Program-made: the position numbers and the translations under genes
The notes under the pieces: generated by a model
What the model was told of the DNA's origin: nothing
Databases searched by the model: none
Seen by the model: only the letters and a program-made list of their open reading frames with translations
NCBI GenBank assembly: GCA_040219275.1
Contig: JAVJSU010000081.1
Location: 1-64,000, forward strand
Direction: 5' to 3'
Length of the DNA stretch: 64,000 nucleotides
From: JAVJSU01 sp040219275
GTDB taxonomy: Bacteria > Chloroflexota > Anaerolineae > Aggregatilineales > Phototrophicaceae
Shown here: positions 1 through 6,907 of the stretch, in pieces
Layout: every line of letters starts with the position of its first letter
How positions within the stretch are numbered: the stretch's first letter is position 1

Positions 1-138
1 ACCGAGGTTGACCGCACTGACCGCCACGACTTGAGTATTTTTCGCGTCGGCTGGGATTGGTTAGAACGACGATTCGTCTTTGATGATCCCATTCCTATTC
101 TCTTCAGACCGAACTTCTGTTTGATGTCCGGTTGCTAG
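1..138 (+). mobile_element. 3' end of a probable transposase (IS fragment, cut by window edge)
   Basis: An open frame enters from the left edge and stops at TAG 136-138, giving 45 residues that include RTDRHDLSIFRVGWDWLERR. The style (charged RTDR followed by an aromatic/Leu helix near the C-terminus) recalls the ends of DDE transposases of IS4/IS701-like elements, but no catalytic residue lies in the window, so the family is a guess. The stop codon is followed immediately by an unrelated TPR-like frame, as expected if this is the end of an inserted element. The terminal inverted repeat cannot be confirmed because the other end is not visible. Confidence 0.4.
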
Positions 139-139
139 T

Positions 140-436
140 GATAAAGCAATTCAAAACTTTAAGTTTGCGCTCGCCCTAAATCCTAATTATTTCGAGGCAC
201 TTGTAAGCATAGCTGGTTTAATTGCGGACATAAATCAATCTGCTCGCTATTTGGGACGCGCGTTTCGTATACAGTCCGAACATTATATCTGGGAAACACT
301 GCTTCAGAACATGGCATCTGCTTATAATCGTGACCCTCAAAACCTCTATGATCTGATCTATGCTGAAGCAGAAAAGACGGATCTGAAAGTGCCTTTAGTG
401 AATAGAGAGATCCTCAAGAAAATCAAATTCGCTTAA
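140..436 (+). pseudogene. Truncated TPR-type protein, C-terminal remnant
   Basis: The frame is open from base 140 to TAA 434-436 and encodes about 98 residues beginning DKAIQNFKFALALNPNYFEA, a canonical TPR helix pair (A/L/A-L-NP-Y-EA pattern). It continues with a degenerate second repeat and ends ILKKIKFA. No ATG with a Shine-Dalgarno sequence precedes it. A TTG at 251 is the only internal start candidate and would discard the recognisable TPR. In this frame the upstream sequence hits a stop at 32-34, within the putative transposase. The simplest reading is the tail of a larger TPR protein whose 5' part was removed by the mobile element ending at about base 138. It is probably not expressed as a functional protein. 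Confidence 0.5.
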
Positions 437-454
437 ACTTTCTCCCACCGGAAT

Positions 455-489
455 CGGTAACGGCTGTCATATCGACAGCCGTTATACCG
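455..489. terminator. Hairpin downstream of TPR remnant
   Basis: The arms AACGGCTGTC (459-468) and GACAGCCGTT (474-483) are perfectly complementary around a 5-base loop, and the outer bases extend the pairing with a 2-base bulge. There is no T-run on either side, so intrinsic termination is uncertain. It lies between the plus-strand remnant and the convergent sortase gene. Confidence 0.35.
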
Positions 490-577
490 AAGGAGAGAGT
501 ATTCAACTGGTTCACCCTGAAGGCTCGGGACGATCAGAGTTTACCCATAAGGGATTTTCAAAATTAGGTGTGCACGA

Positions 578-1135
578 TTAATGAATGCGTTCGGCGACCA
601 CCACATCACGACGGCTATAGTTTCCACCACTCAATGAGGCGGTGTCGCAGGTCATGATCGTCAGGCGTTCGGATGTGCTCGGATACAAAATGCTCAGATC
701 ACGATAGCTTACGTTAGAAACGCTTGTCACGCGATAACGGATGTCCTGTCCATCGCTGTTGATGACGATCTCATCACCCACTACCACCTGATCCAGATCA
801 TAAAAGACGCTCGGTGCACGTTCTGCCAATTCAGAGTGACCACCCAGCACGATGTTCCCGCCCTGACCAAACCACGCCGTACCCTGCAAAAAACCAACCT
901 GTGTGGTCAATTCGGTAGTATCCCACGTCACATCCCCATTCGGGAAGGCGCGGATGCCGATAGAGACAATAGGGGCGCTTACGCCGATGGACGGAATGGA
1001 GATCGTTACACCGGTAGCATCATAGGCGCTAACAGGTGAGGCGGTCATGACGATGTTCATAAGAAGTAACAAAGTCCCGACGATCAGCGTTCTGGAAACT
1101 TTGCGAATGGATTGGGTGAAGGTTGAAGTCAGCAT
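578..1135 (-). CDS. Sortase family transpeptidase (class D/E/F-like)
   Basis: 185 residues. An N-terminal signal/anchor (about residues 14-37, ending TASPVSA) is followed by a sortase beta-barrel: VTISIPSIGVSAPIV, GGHSE with catalytic His100, LTIMTCD with catalytic Cys163 and SRRDVVV with Arg175/176. These are the three active-site residues of sortases. The IPSIGV start and short length are typical of actinobacterial and Chloroflexota sortases that act on the outer face of the membrane, linking LPxTG-like proteins to wall or pili. No sorting-signal substrate is adjacent, and the giant surface protein at 42067 lacks an LPxTG tail, so its substrate is unknown. It is divergent from the helicase gene at 1336 across an AT-rich 200-base spacer that probably carries both promoters. 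Confidence 0.85.
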   Translation of the reverse strand: MLTSTFTQSIRKVSRTLIVGTLLLLMNIVMTASPVSAYDATGVTISIPSIGVSAPIVSIGIRAFPNGDVTWDTTELTTQVGFLQGTAWFGQGGNIVLGGHSELAERAPSVFYDLDQVVVGDEIVINSDGQDIRYRVTSVSNVSYRDLSILYPSTSERLTIMTCDTASLSGGNYSRRDVVVAERIH

Positions 1136-1335
1136 GTTTAAGTGATCCGTATGAGAAGAATAATTGATGATGAACTATACGCTTATGATAGTTTACAAAT
1201 AATGAAAAAAGAATTGAGATAACACATTTATAACCAATGTTCTTTACTGATATTATCTATAATATTACAAGATTTAATGGCGTTAAGTCTGGTACAATCT
1301 AGTAACGAAATTCATAGCGGGAATACGAGGGGAAA

Positions 1336-3459
1336 ATGCGCCTTTCCGAACAACAAAATAAGATTGCCATATCACGGGGGAAAGTATTTCTCGAAGGCAA
1401 GGCAGGCACAGGCAAAACGTCCGTGGGTGTGGCGCGTCTAGCAGATTTATTGGCGCAGGGTGTTCCTGCATCCTCAATACTCGTCATTGTGCCACAACGC
1501 ACGTTAGCCTTTCCTTACTATGAAGTGCTCAATCAGCCGGATCTCGCCGCCGGTGGACAGGTCGTTGTCTCAACATTGGGCGGTATTGCCCGTCGCATGG
1601 TCGATATTTTCTTTCCGCTTGTCGCGCAGGATGCTGGATTTACGCACGCTGAAGGTCGCCCCACTTTTCTCAGCTTAGAGACCGCCCAATACTTCATGGC
1701 ACGCCTCATCACGCCCATCATCGAAACTGAAGGCTACTTCGACACCGTCACTATTGACCGCAACCGCCTGTATAGCCAACTTATCGATAACCTGAACAAA
1801 GCCGCTGTCGTCGGTTTTGATTATCGTGAAGTCGGCGAGATGCTCAAAAATGCGTGGACGGGCGACGATACCCAGCGCCGGATGTACGACGACATGCAAA
1901 ATAGCATCATTCGCTTCCGTGAGTATTGCCTTGAGCACAACTTGCTTGATTTTTCGCTACAGGTTGAGGTCTTTATGAAGCACCTGTGGAAATTAGAGAA
2001 CGTCCGCACCTATCTCTTCGGGCAATATCGCCATCTCATCATCGACAATATAGAAGAGGACACCCCCGCCGCGCATGAAGTCATGGCAGACCTCATCGCC
2101 GAAAGTGACTCCGCGCTCGTCATTTACGATAGTGATGCCGGTTATCGCCGTTTTCTCGGTGCTGATCCCGCCCATGCCTATTTTCTAAAATCCACCTGCG
2201 AAACTCACGCAACGCTAGAAACGTCTTACGTCACCACGCCGGATTTAGAAGCCATGAGCAAACACATCGCGGTTAGCCTCTATCGTGCCGGAGCCGACGA
2301 TGTGAAAGATTTACAGGGCGATCCTCGCGCACCGTTGATTTTCGATAGCCATCGTTACTATCCACAGATGATTGATTGGGTCGCCGAACAGATCAAATCA
2401 CTCGTCGATGATTACGGTGTACCCCCGAAGGAAATCGTCGTGATGTCACCCTTTTTGTCGGATGCCCTGCGCTTCTCGCTCATGAACCGCCTGCAAACGC
2501 TCAATATTCCGGTGCGCTCACATCGTCCATCACGCTCCCTGCGGGAGGAACCTGCCGCGGTTGCACTGCTAACGTTTAGCCAACTCGCCCATCCCGATTG
2601 GCAATTGCGCCCGACAGTATTCGACTTCATCTATGCCCTCATGGAAGCCATCGACGGCTTGGATTTGATTCGCGCCCAATTGCTCGGTGGGAACGTCCTC
2701 AAAACCAGAGACAACCGTCCGACTTTGCTCCGCTTCGACCAACTCAGCCCGGATATTCAAGCCCGCATCACCTTTGAATTTGGCAATCGCTATGATCGCC
2801 TGCGTGATTGGCTGGAAACCTACATTACCGCCTCACAGGACGACACGCCCGACGAACTCGACCATTTCTGGAGTCGCTTATTCGGCGAGGTGCTTTCACA
2901 GGAAGGATTCGGCTATCATGACGATTTTGATGCCGCAGAAATCGCCGCGAATTTGATTGACTCCGCCCGTAAGTTCCGCCAGATCATCGGCGATAGCAAC
3001 GCCCCCGCGCCGGAAGGCAAAACGCTCGCGCAGGAATATGTGGAGATGGTCGCGCAGGGCATCATCGCAGATCAATATTTGCGCCAGTGGGAAGTCACCG
3101 ACGAAGAAAACGCCGTCTTACTCGCCCCTGCCTATACCTTCCTGATGAGCAACCGTCCGGTGGATTATCAATTCTGGCTGAACGTAGGCGGGCGTGGATG
3201 GGCGGAACGACTCTATCAACCCCTGACGAATCCCTATGTGCTGACCCTCGAATGGCAAGCCTTTGATGATCGTAAATGGACGGATATGGACGAGGTTGAA
3301 GTCGCCAACGATTCGCTTTATCGCCTATCGCTCGGTTTGATCCGTCGATGCCGGAAAAATATCTATCTGGGCTTTAGCGAATTGGGCGAACAGGGCTACG
3401 AACAACGCGGCGCAATGCTGGATGCCATCCAACGAATGCTTCGCCGCACTGCCGAGTGA
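1336..3459 (+). CDS. Divergent UvrD/Rep-like superfamily I helicase (AddB/helicase-like)
   Basis: 707 residues. The N-terminal Q-motif-like LSEQQNKIA is followed by Walker A GKAGTGKT (residues 21-28). A degenerate Walker B, HLIIDNIEED, lies at about 233-242, where classical UvrD helicases have DExQD. Near the C-terminus, SLYRLSLGLIRRCRKNIYLG resembles motif VI (YVAxTRAxxxL) with its arginines. The middle (about 260-560) lacks clear helicase motifs. The protein therefore looks like an SF1 helicase-fold ATPase with reduced motifs, comparable to AddB-type subunits but without the C-terminal Fe-S nuclease. A standalone nuclease with exactly those features is encoded at 15212-16057, and a full UvrD-like helicase at 18156-20435. 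Repair or recombination is the likely role; helicase activity is uncertain. It is a single gene between a divergent sortase and a convergent small membrane gene. Confidence 0.7.
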   Translation: MRLSEQQNKIAISRGKVFLEGKAGTGKTSVGVARLADLLAQGVPASSILVIVPQRTLAFPYYEVLNQPDLAAGGQVVVSTLGGIARRMVDIFFPLVAQDAGFTHAEGRPTFLSLETAQYFMARLITPIIETEGYFDTVTIDRNRLYSQLIDNLNKAAVVGFDYREVGEMLKNAWTGDDTQRRMYDDMQNSIIRFREYCLEHNLLDFSLQVEVFMKHLWKLENVRTYLFGQYRHLIIDNIEEDTPAAHEVMADLIAESDSALVIYDSDAGYRRFLGADPAHAYFLKSTCETHATLETSYVTTPDLEAMSKHIAVSLYRAGADDVKDLQGDPRAPLIFDSHRYYPQMIDWVAEQIKSLVDDYGVPPKEIVVMSPFLSDALRFSLMNRLQTLNIPVRSHRPSRSLREEPAAVALLTFSQLAHPDWQLRPTVFDFIYALMEAIDGLDLIRAQLLGGNVLKTRDNRPTLLRFDQLSPDIQARITFEFGNRYDRLRDWLETYITASQDDTPDELDHFWSRLFGEVLSQEGFGYHDDFDAAEIAANLIDSARKFRQIIGDSNAPAPEGKTLAQEYVEMVAQGIIADQYLRQWEVTDEENAVLLAPAYTFLMSNRPVDYQFWLNVGGRGWAERLYQPLTNPYVLTLEWQAFDDRKWTDMDEVEVANDSLYRLSLGLIRRCRKNIYLGFSELGEQGYEQRGAMLDAIQRMLRRTAE

Positions 3460-3527
3460 TATAGCAAACTTATAACAACAGCATGTGTTCGATAAATCGT
3501 CAAAATCGCACATCCACTAAACGTGGG

Positions 3528-3920
3528 TCAATTCAAATTTCGACCAAATCGAAAGGCATAAATCGTAAATAGGATGTAACTGATAGAGAATATTAAATAA
3601 AATATAAAATCGACTTGATTCTCACTTCGGATTAAATTATTGAATGCAGCTAATTGAGCTAGAATAACGAAAATAAACCATCCGAATCTTTCTCTAGAAG
3701 CGATTTTTAGACTAGCTGATGGTTGAATGAGCTTGTCTAATCCATTATCTTCAGTAGAATTTCTAAGGATTTTCCACGGATACGGAGATTTAGCTAAAAA
3801 CAACTTAATCTCTTGCAAGGTCAAAGACTTCTTTTTTGCGTGATACTTGAGTGAACTTAAACTCAAAAGAAACGTCCAAATAAAGAATGTAATGAATCCG
3901 AAATATGTAATTGCATTCAT
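3528..3920 (-). CDS. Hypothetical membrane protein, three predicted TM segments
   Basis: About 130 residues from ATG at 3920. This start is preferred over a TTG at 3941 because GGGAG lies 7 bases before the ATG. Hydrophobic segments are seen near the N-terminus (ITYFGFITFFIWTFLLSL), in the middle (GWFIFVILAQLAAF) and at the C-terminus (FIFYLIFSISYILFTIYAF), separated by a basic, soluble loop. I recognise no family. It is convergent with the helicase gene, and its A+T-rich composition differs from the flanking genes, which may indicate acquisition. Confidence 0.6.
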   Translation of the reverse strand: MNAITYFGFITFFIWTFLLSLSSLKYHAKKKSLTLQEIKLFLAKSPYPWKILRNSTEDNGLDKLIQPSASLKIASRERFGWFIFVILAQLAAFNNLIRSENQVDFIFYLIFSISYILFTIYAFRFGRNLN

Positions 3921-4113
3921 TAGACACTCCCATAAATTCAAAGAAGTTAACCGCTAAGGCAATTCATACTTAAGTATATCTGATGGGGAGATCGTTAATG
4001 TCTTGCTCCTTCATCTATCGTCTAATATCTTTTCTCTTTTTACTTTAGACTTCACACTTTCCACTTTCTGAGTATCATTAGCCGCCGGAAACAATTATGG
4101 AGAACCCAACTTG

Positions 4114-4998
4114 ATGACCAGACGATTATGGCTCATCTTTACCGTTCTTGTGATTTTTCTAGTTAACACTCCCTCCACAATTACTGCAAATCATTTAAAT
4201 GCGGGAGAAGTCATTGTAGATCAATATGGATTTGAAATGGTTTATGTGCCTGCGGGTAGGGTGACGATGGGCATTGAACGTGGTCGTTTAGTTCAATTCA
4301 TTGAACAGGGTGCATTTCTGGATGTCCCTGAATCACAAGTTGATCTCATTCTTGATATATATGAAGAACAGGGCGCATTTGAAACTATAGATATTGAAGT
4401 GTCTGAATTTTGGATCGATAGATACGAAGTGACTATTGAACAATATCTATCGCGTGCTGAATATTGTATGGGAACAGGACGTTGCAACACACTTAATTTG
4501 CCCCCTGAGTTGATGAGTGATCCAAATCAACCACAGGTAGGCATAGATTGGTTTGATGCCTTACGTTTTTGTGTGGGACGTGGAGCGCGTTTAGCGACAG
4601 AACATGAGTGGGAGTATGCGGCTAGTGGTTCCGAAAATTTAATTTTCCCGTGGGGAAATACGCTTGTCTATGAAAATATTTCAATAGCGGTGCCAACGAT
4701 TGGTGTAACATATCCGGTGGGTAGTAAACGTGAAAATATCAGTTGGGTTGGCGCGTATGATATGGCTGGAAATGCCGCTGAATGGGTAGAAGATCGCTTA
4801 TTGCCTTATGCTTTCGATTCGGATTTGTGGGCGCTATGGAGTTCCACACCTAATTTTGACACGCAACGAGTAATGCGAGGCGGTTCATATTATAGTAGCA
4901 CTGCACTTGAGACAACTACCTTTGCAAGAATTTCAAGAAATTCACAATCTGCTAGTGGCGGTATTCGGTGTGTACGTTCAGCTAATCCCAATGAATAA
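4114..4998 (+). CDS. Secreted SUMF1/formylglycine-generating-enzyme-fold protein, probably non-catalytic
   Basis: About 294 residues from the ATG at 4114 (GGAG about 11 bases upstream; a TTG directly before it is less likely). A signal peptide (about 1-24) precedes a SUMF1/FGE domain: MVYVPAGRVTMG, FWIDRYEVTIEQYL, GIDWFDALRFC, RLATEHEWEYAASG, FPWGNT, YDMAGNAAEWVED, RVMRGGSYYSS and GGIRCVRS. These are the conserved blocks of the fold in order. In genuine formylglycine-generating enzymes a cysteine pair sits near RGGSWxC. Here that segment reads RGGSYYSS without cysteine, so sulfatase activation is unlikely and a binding or scaffold role outside the cell is more plausible. The first 18 bases of the gene are almost identical to those of the next gene at 5034. 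Confidence 0.85.
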   Translation: MTRRLWLIFTVLVIFLVNTPSTITANHLNAGEVIVDQYGFEMVYVPAGRVTMGIERGRLVQFIEQGAFLDVPESQVDLILDIYEEQGAFETIDIEVSEFWIDRYEVTIEQYLSRAEYCMGTGRCNTLNLPPELMSDPNQPQVGIDWFDALRFCVGRGARLATEHEWEYAASGSENLIFPWGNTLVYENISIAVPTIGVTYPVGSKRENISWVGAYDMAGNAAEWVEDRLLPYAFDSDLWALWSSTPNFDTQRVMRGGSYYSSTALETTTFARISRNSQSASGGIRCVRSANPNE

Positions 4999-5033
4999 TG
5001 TTGCTCGAACACAATTAATGGAGACAATCCCCG

Positions 5034-6137
5034 ATGACCAGACGACTATGGTTCATCTGTATCAGCGTGATGCTTCTGGCAATATTCATGCCAGCACACG
5101 CCCAATTCACCATCCCTGCCATGCTGACCAACGATGCTGAACTGCTGACAGGACCCGGACACACCTATGGGCGGGTGGGCATCCTCAACGCGGGGACAGA
5201 AGTGACGATCACCCAGCGCAACCGCATCGGCAACTGGATTCGCGTCGAAGGCGGCGACATTGACGGTTGGGTGCGCGTCAGCAATCTGGACATGACCGGC
5301 TTACGCATGAGTTCGATTCCGGTGAATGATGATCTGCCGGATGCCGACACGTCCGAAATTACCGACGAGAATATCGCCCGCCTGTATAGCGTGCCGATCC
5401 TTCCTGAAATCAGCGATTCCATGCGCGACGTGTATTTGCGCGGGCAAGACCTCGGCAATCATGATGATGTCGTCGTCAAAATTGGCGATAGCAACAGCGC
5501 CAACGCCGCCTACCTCACGCCCATCAGCACCGGAAATTATGATCTCGGTCCCTATAACATGCTGGAAAACAGCGTCGATTATTTTGCAGATAACATGGCA
5601 ACTAACGACATCGCCGCTCGTGTTGGCTTGAATGGCTTCTCGCTCTTTGATCCGTTCTGGTCACCGCAGGCAGAGTGCGAAGCCAACGAAACACCACTCG
5701 CCTGTGAGTATCGCGTGTCTCAACCCACCATCGCCGTGATTCTGTTCGGTCCGAACGATTTGCGCGTGTTGAATTCCACCGAATACGACGAACAAATGCG
5801 CCTCATTATAGATGAAACGCTCAATGCCGGAATCATCCCTCTGCTGTCGACCTTCAGCGCCGACCCTGACGAATCCACATGGGGGCAGGCGATTCGCTTC
5901 AACAATATTTTGCTGGATATTGCGATTGACTACGACATTCCGCTTGTCAATTTATGGTCGGCGGCGCAAGCGTTGCCTAACGCGGGCATCGGCGACGATC
6001 ATGTGCATATGACCATCAGTGGTGGTCCGCTGGATTTGAGTCAGGGCTATGAATGGCGCTTCGGTGTGCCTCTGCAAAATCTGGTGGTGCTCCATGCCCT
6101 GGATGCCATTTACGATCACGCCATCAACGTGGACTAA
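5034..6137 (+). CDS. Secreted SH3b domain plus SGNH hydrolase-like protein
   Basis: 367 residues. The signal peptide (1-23, cleaved after AHA) is followed by a bacterial SH3 domain (about 29-90: DAELLTGPGHTYGRVGILNAG to WVRVSNLDMTG), then an SGNH/GDSL-type domain. That domain has block I GDSNS (Ser153), block III FGPND (Asn241) and block V DDHVH (Asp322, His325), which supply the full catalytic set of the superfamily. Extracytoplasmic SGNH proteins paired with MBOAT transporters transfer or remove acyl groups on glycans (AlgJ/AlgX, PatB, DltD types). This gene starts the run that leads to the lipoprotein, the DltX-like microprotein and the MBOAT at 6908, so an acyltransferase or esterase role on a surface polymer is inferred. 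Plain lipase/esterase activity is the alternative. Confidence 0.8.
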   Translation: MTRRLWFICISVMLLAIFMPAHAQFTIPAMLTNDAELLTGPGHTYGRVGILNAGTEVTITQRNRIGNWIRVEGGDIDGWVRVSNLDMTGLRMSSIPVNDDLPDADTSEITDENIARLYSVPILPEISDSMRDVYLRGQDLGNHDDVVVKIGDSNSANAAYLTPISTGNYDLGPYNMLENSVDYFADNMATNDIAARVGLNGFSLFDPFWSPQAECEANETPLACEYRVSQPTIAVILFGPNDLRVLNSTEYDEQMRLIIDETLNAGIIPLLSTFSADPDESTWGQAIRFNNILLDIAIDYDIPLVNLWSAAQALPNAGIGDDHVHMTISGGPLDLSQGYEWRFGVPLQNLVVLHALDAIYDHAINVD

Positions 6138-6223
6138 TCACCCTTTGCACGACCACCCACTATCCGCTAGAGTTAAGCGATGTTTTGTATTTGAATACAT
6201 GAGCCTGCCCCTTACATCTATAA

Positions 6224-6250
6224 GGGCGACCTAGCAGGTCGCCCCTACAA
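6224..6250. repeat. REP-like palindromic element, copy 1
   Basis: GGGCGACCT (6224-6232), a 3-base spacer and AGGTCGCCC (6236-6244) form a perfect 9-bp inverted repeat followed by CTACA. A degenerate relative is found at 59185-59216. GTAGGGGCGACC...GGTCGCCCCTAC-type palindromes are commonly dispersed between genes in bacterial genomes, so this is read as an interspersed repeat rather than a terminator (no T-run follows). Confidence 0.55.
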
Positions 6251-6293
6251 TTGGATGTTGCCAAATGGGGGGTGAGGTAGGAGAGAAAAAATT

Positions 6294-6743
6294 ATGCGAC
6301 GGACACTGATCGCATTGCTACTTATCATCATGCTCATCACCATTGCCGCGTGTGGCGGTGATTCCGACGACGACACGACAACCGACACGGACACAACCCA
6401 ATCCACCGCGCCGGAAAATCCCGAAGCGGTAAGCGCCGTCGAGCGTTACCTGCAAGCCAAAGTCGACGGCGATGAAGACGGCATCCGTGAAAATATTTGC
6501 GCGGAAATGGAAAGTGACATCCGTCTGGAAGCGACTTCATTCGCCTCGGTGGATGCTTCGCTTGAAGAGATGTCCTGCTCATTTATTGGCACGGGCGCAA
6601 ACGGCGAACTCGTCACCTGCACCGGACAAATCACCGCGCTCTATGGGGCGGAAAGCCGGAGCTTCCCCCTCAGCACCTATCGCGTCGTCGAAGAAGATGG
6701 TGAATGGCGCTGGTGTGGTGAAGCAGAAGCCACACAAGGCTAA
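6294..6743 (+). CDS. Small lipoprotein, NTF2/DUF4878-like
   Basis: 149 residues. The signal sequence ends in a lipobox, TIAAC (Cys20), followed by an acidic Asp/Thr linker (GGDSDDDTTTDTDTT) typical of surface lipoproteins in this phylum. The mature domain, with VERYLQAKVDGDEDGIRENIC at its start and TYRVVEEDGEWRWCGE at its end, has the helix-then-strands pattern of small NTF2-like/DUF4878 lipoproteins, with several cysteines. Function is unknown. It lies immediately before the microprotein (14 bases to the next ATG) and MBOAT genes and probably shares their transcript, so it may be an accessory of the acyl-transfer system. The family call rests on pattern only. Confidence 0.65.
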   Translation: MRRTLIALLLIIMLITIAACGGDSDDDTTTDTDTTQSTAPENPEAVSAVERYLQAKVDGDEDGIRENICAEMESDIRLEATSFASVDASLEEMSCSFIGTGANGELVTCTGQITALYGAESRSFPLSTYRVVEEDGEWRWCGEAEATQG

Positions 6744-6757
6744 AGGAGATTAGCGTC

Positions 6758-6877
6758 ATGCTCAAACGCATACTCACACGCGAGAATGTTTTTGCCGTCG
6801 CCCTGTGCCTGATTATTATTCTGGTCGTCATCGTCACCAGCGATTCCGCACCGACATGGATTTATCAGGGCTTTTAA
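6758..6877 (+). CDS. DltX-like single-pass membrane microprotein
   Basis: 39 residues with a good ribosome-binding site (AAAGGAG, GGAG 9 bases before ATG) and codon use like its neighbours. A short basic N-terminus (MLKRILTREN) leads into one TM helix (about 11-28, VFAVALCLIIILVVIVTS), then a short extracytoplasmic tail ending APTWIYQGF. DltX proteins of Gram-positive dlt operons are similarly about 50 residues, with one TM helix and a C-terminal FIYxxF-type motif. Their conserved Tyr is proposed to carry the acyl group between the MBOAT DltB and the SGNH protein DltD. Here Tyr36 in WIYQGF sits in the matching place, and the MBOAT gene starts 30 bases downstream. Assignment is by motif and context. 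No dltA or dltC is present, so the acyl donor must differ. Confidence 0.65.
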   Translation: MLKRILTRENVFAVALCLIIILVVIVTSDSAPTWIYQGF

Positions 6878-6907
6878 GCCCACTTTTAAGCGCATCGGAT
6901 TAATCGC

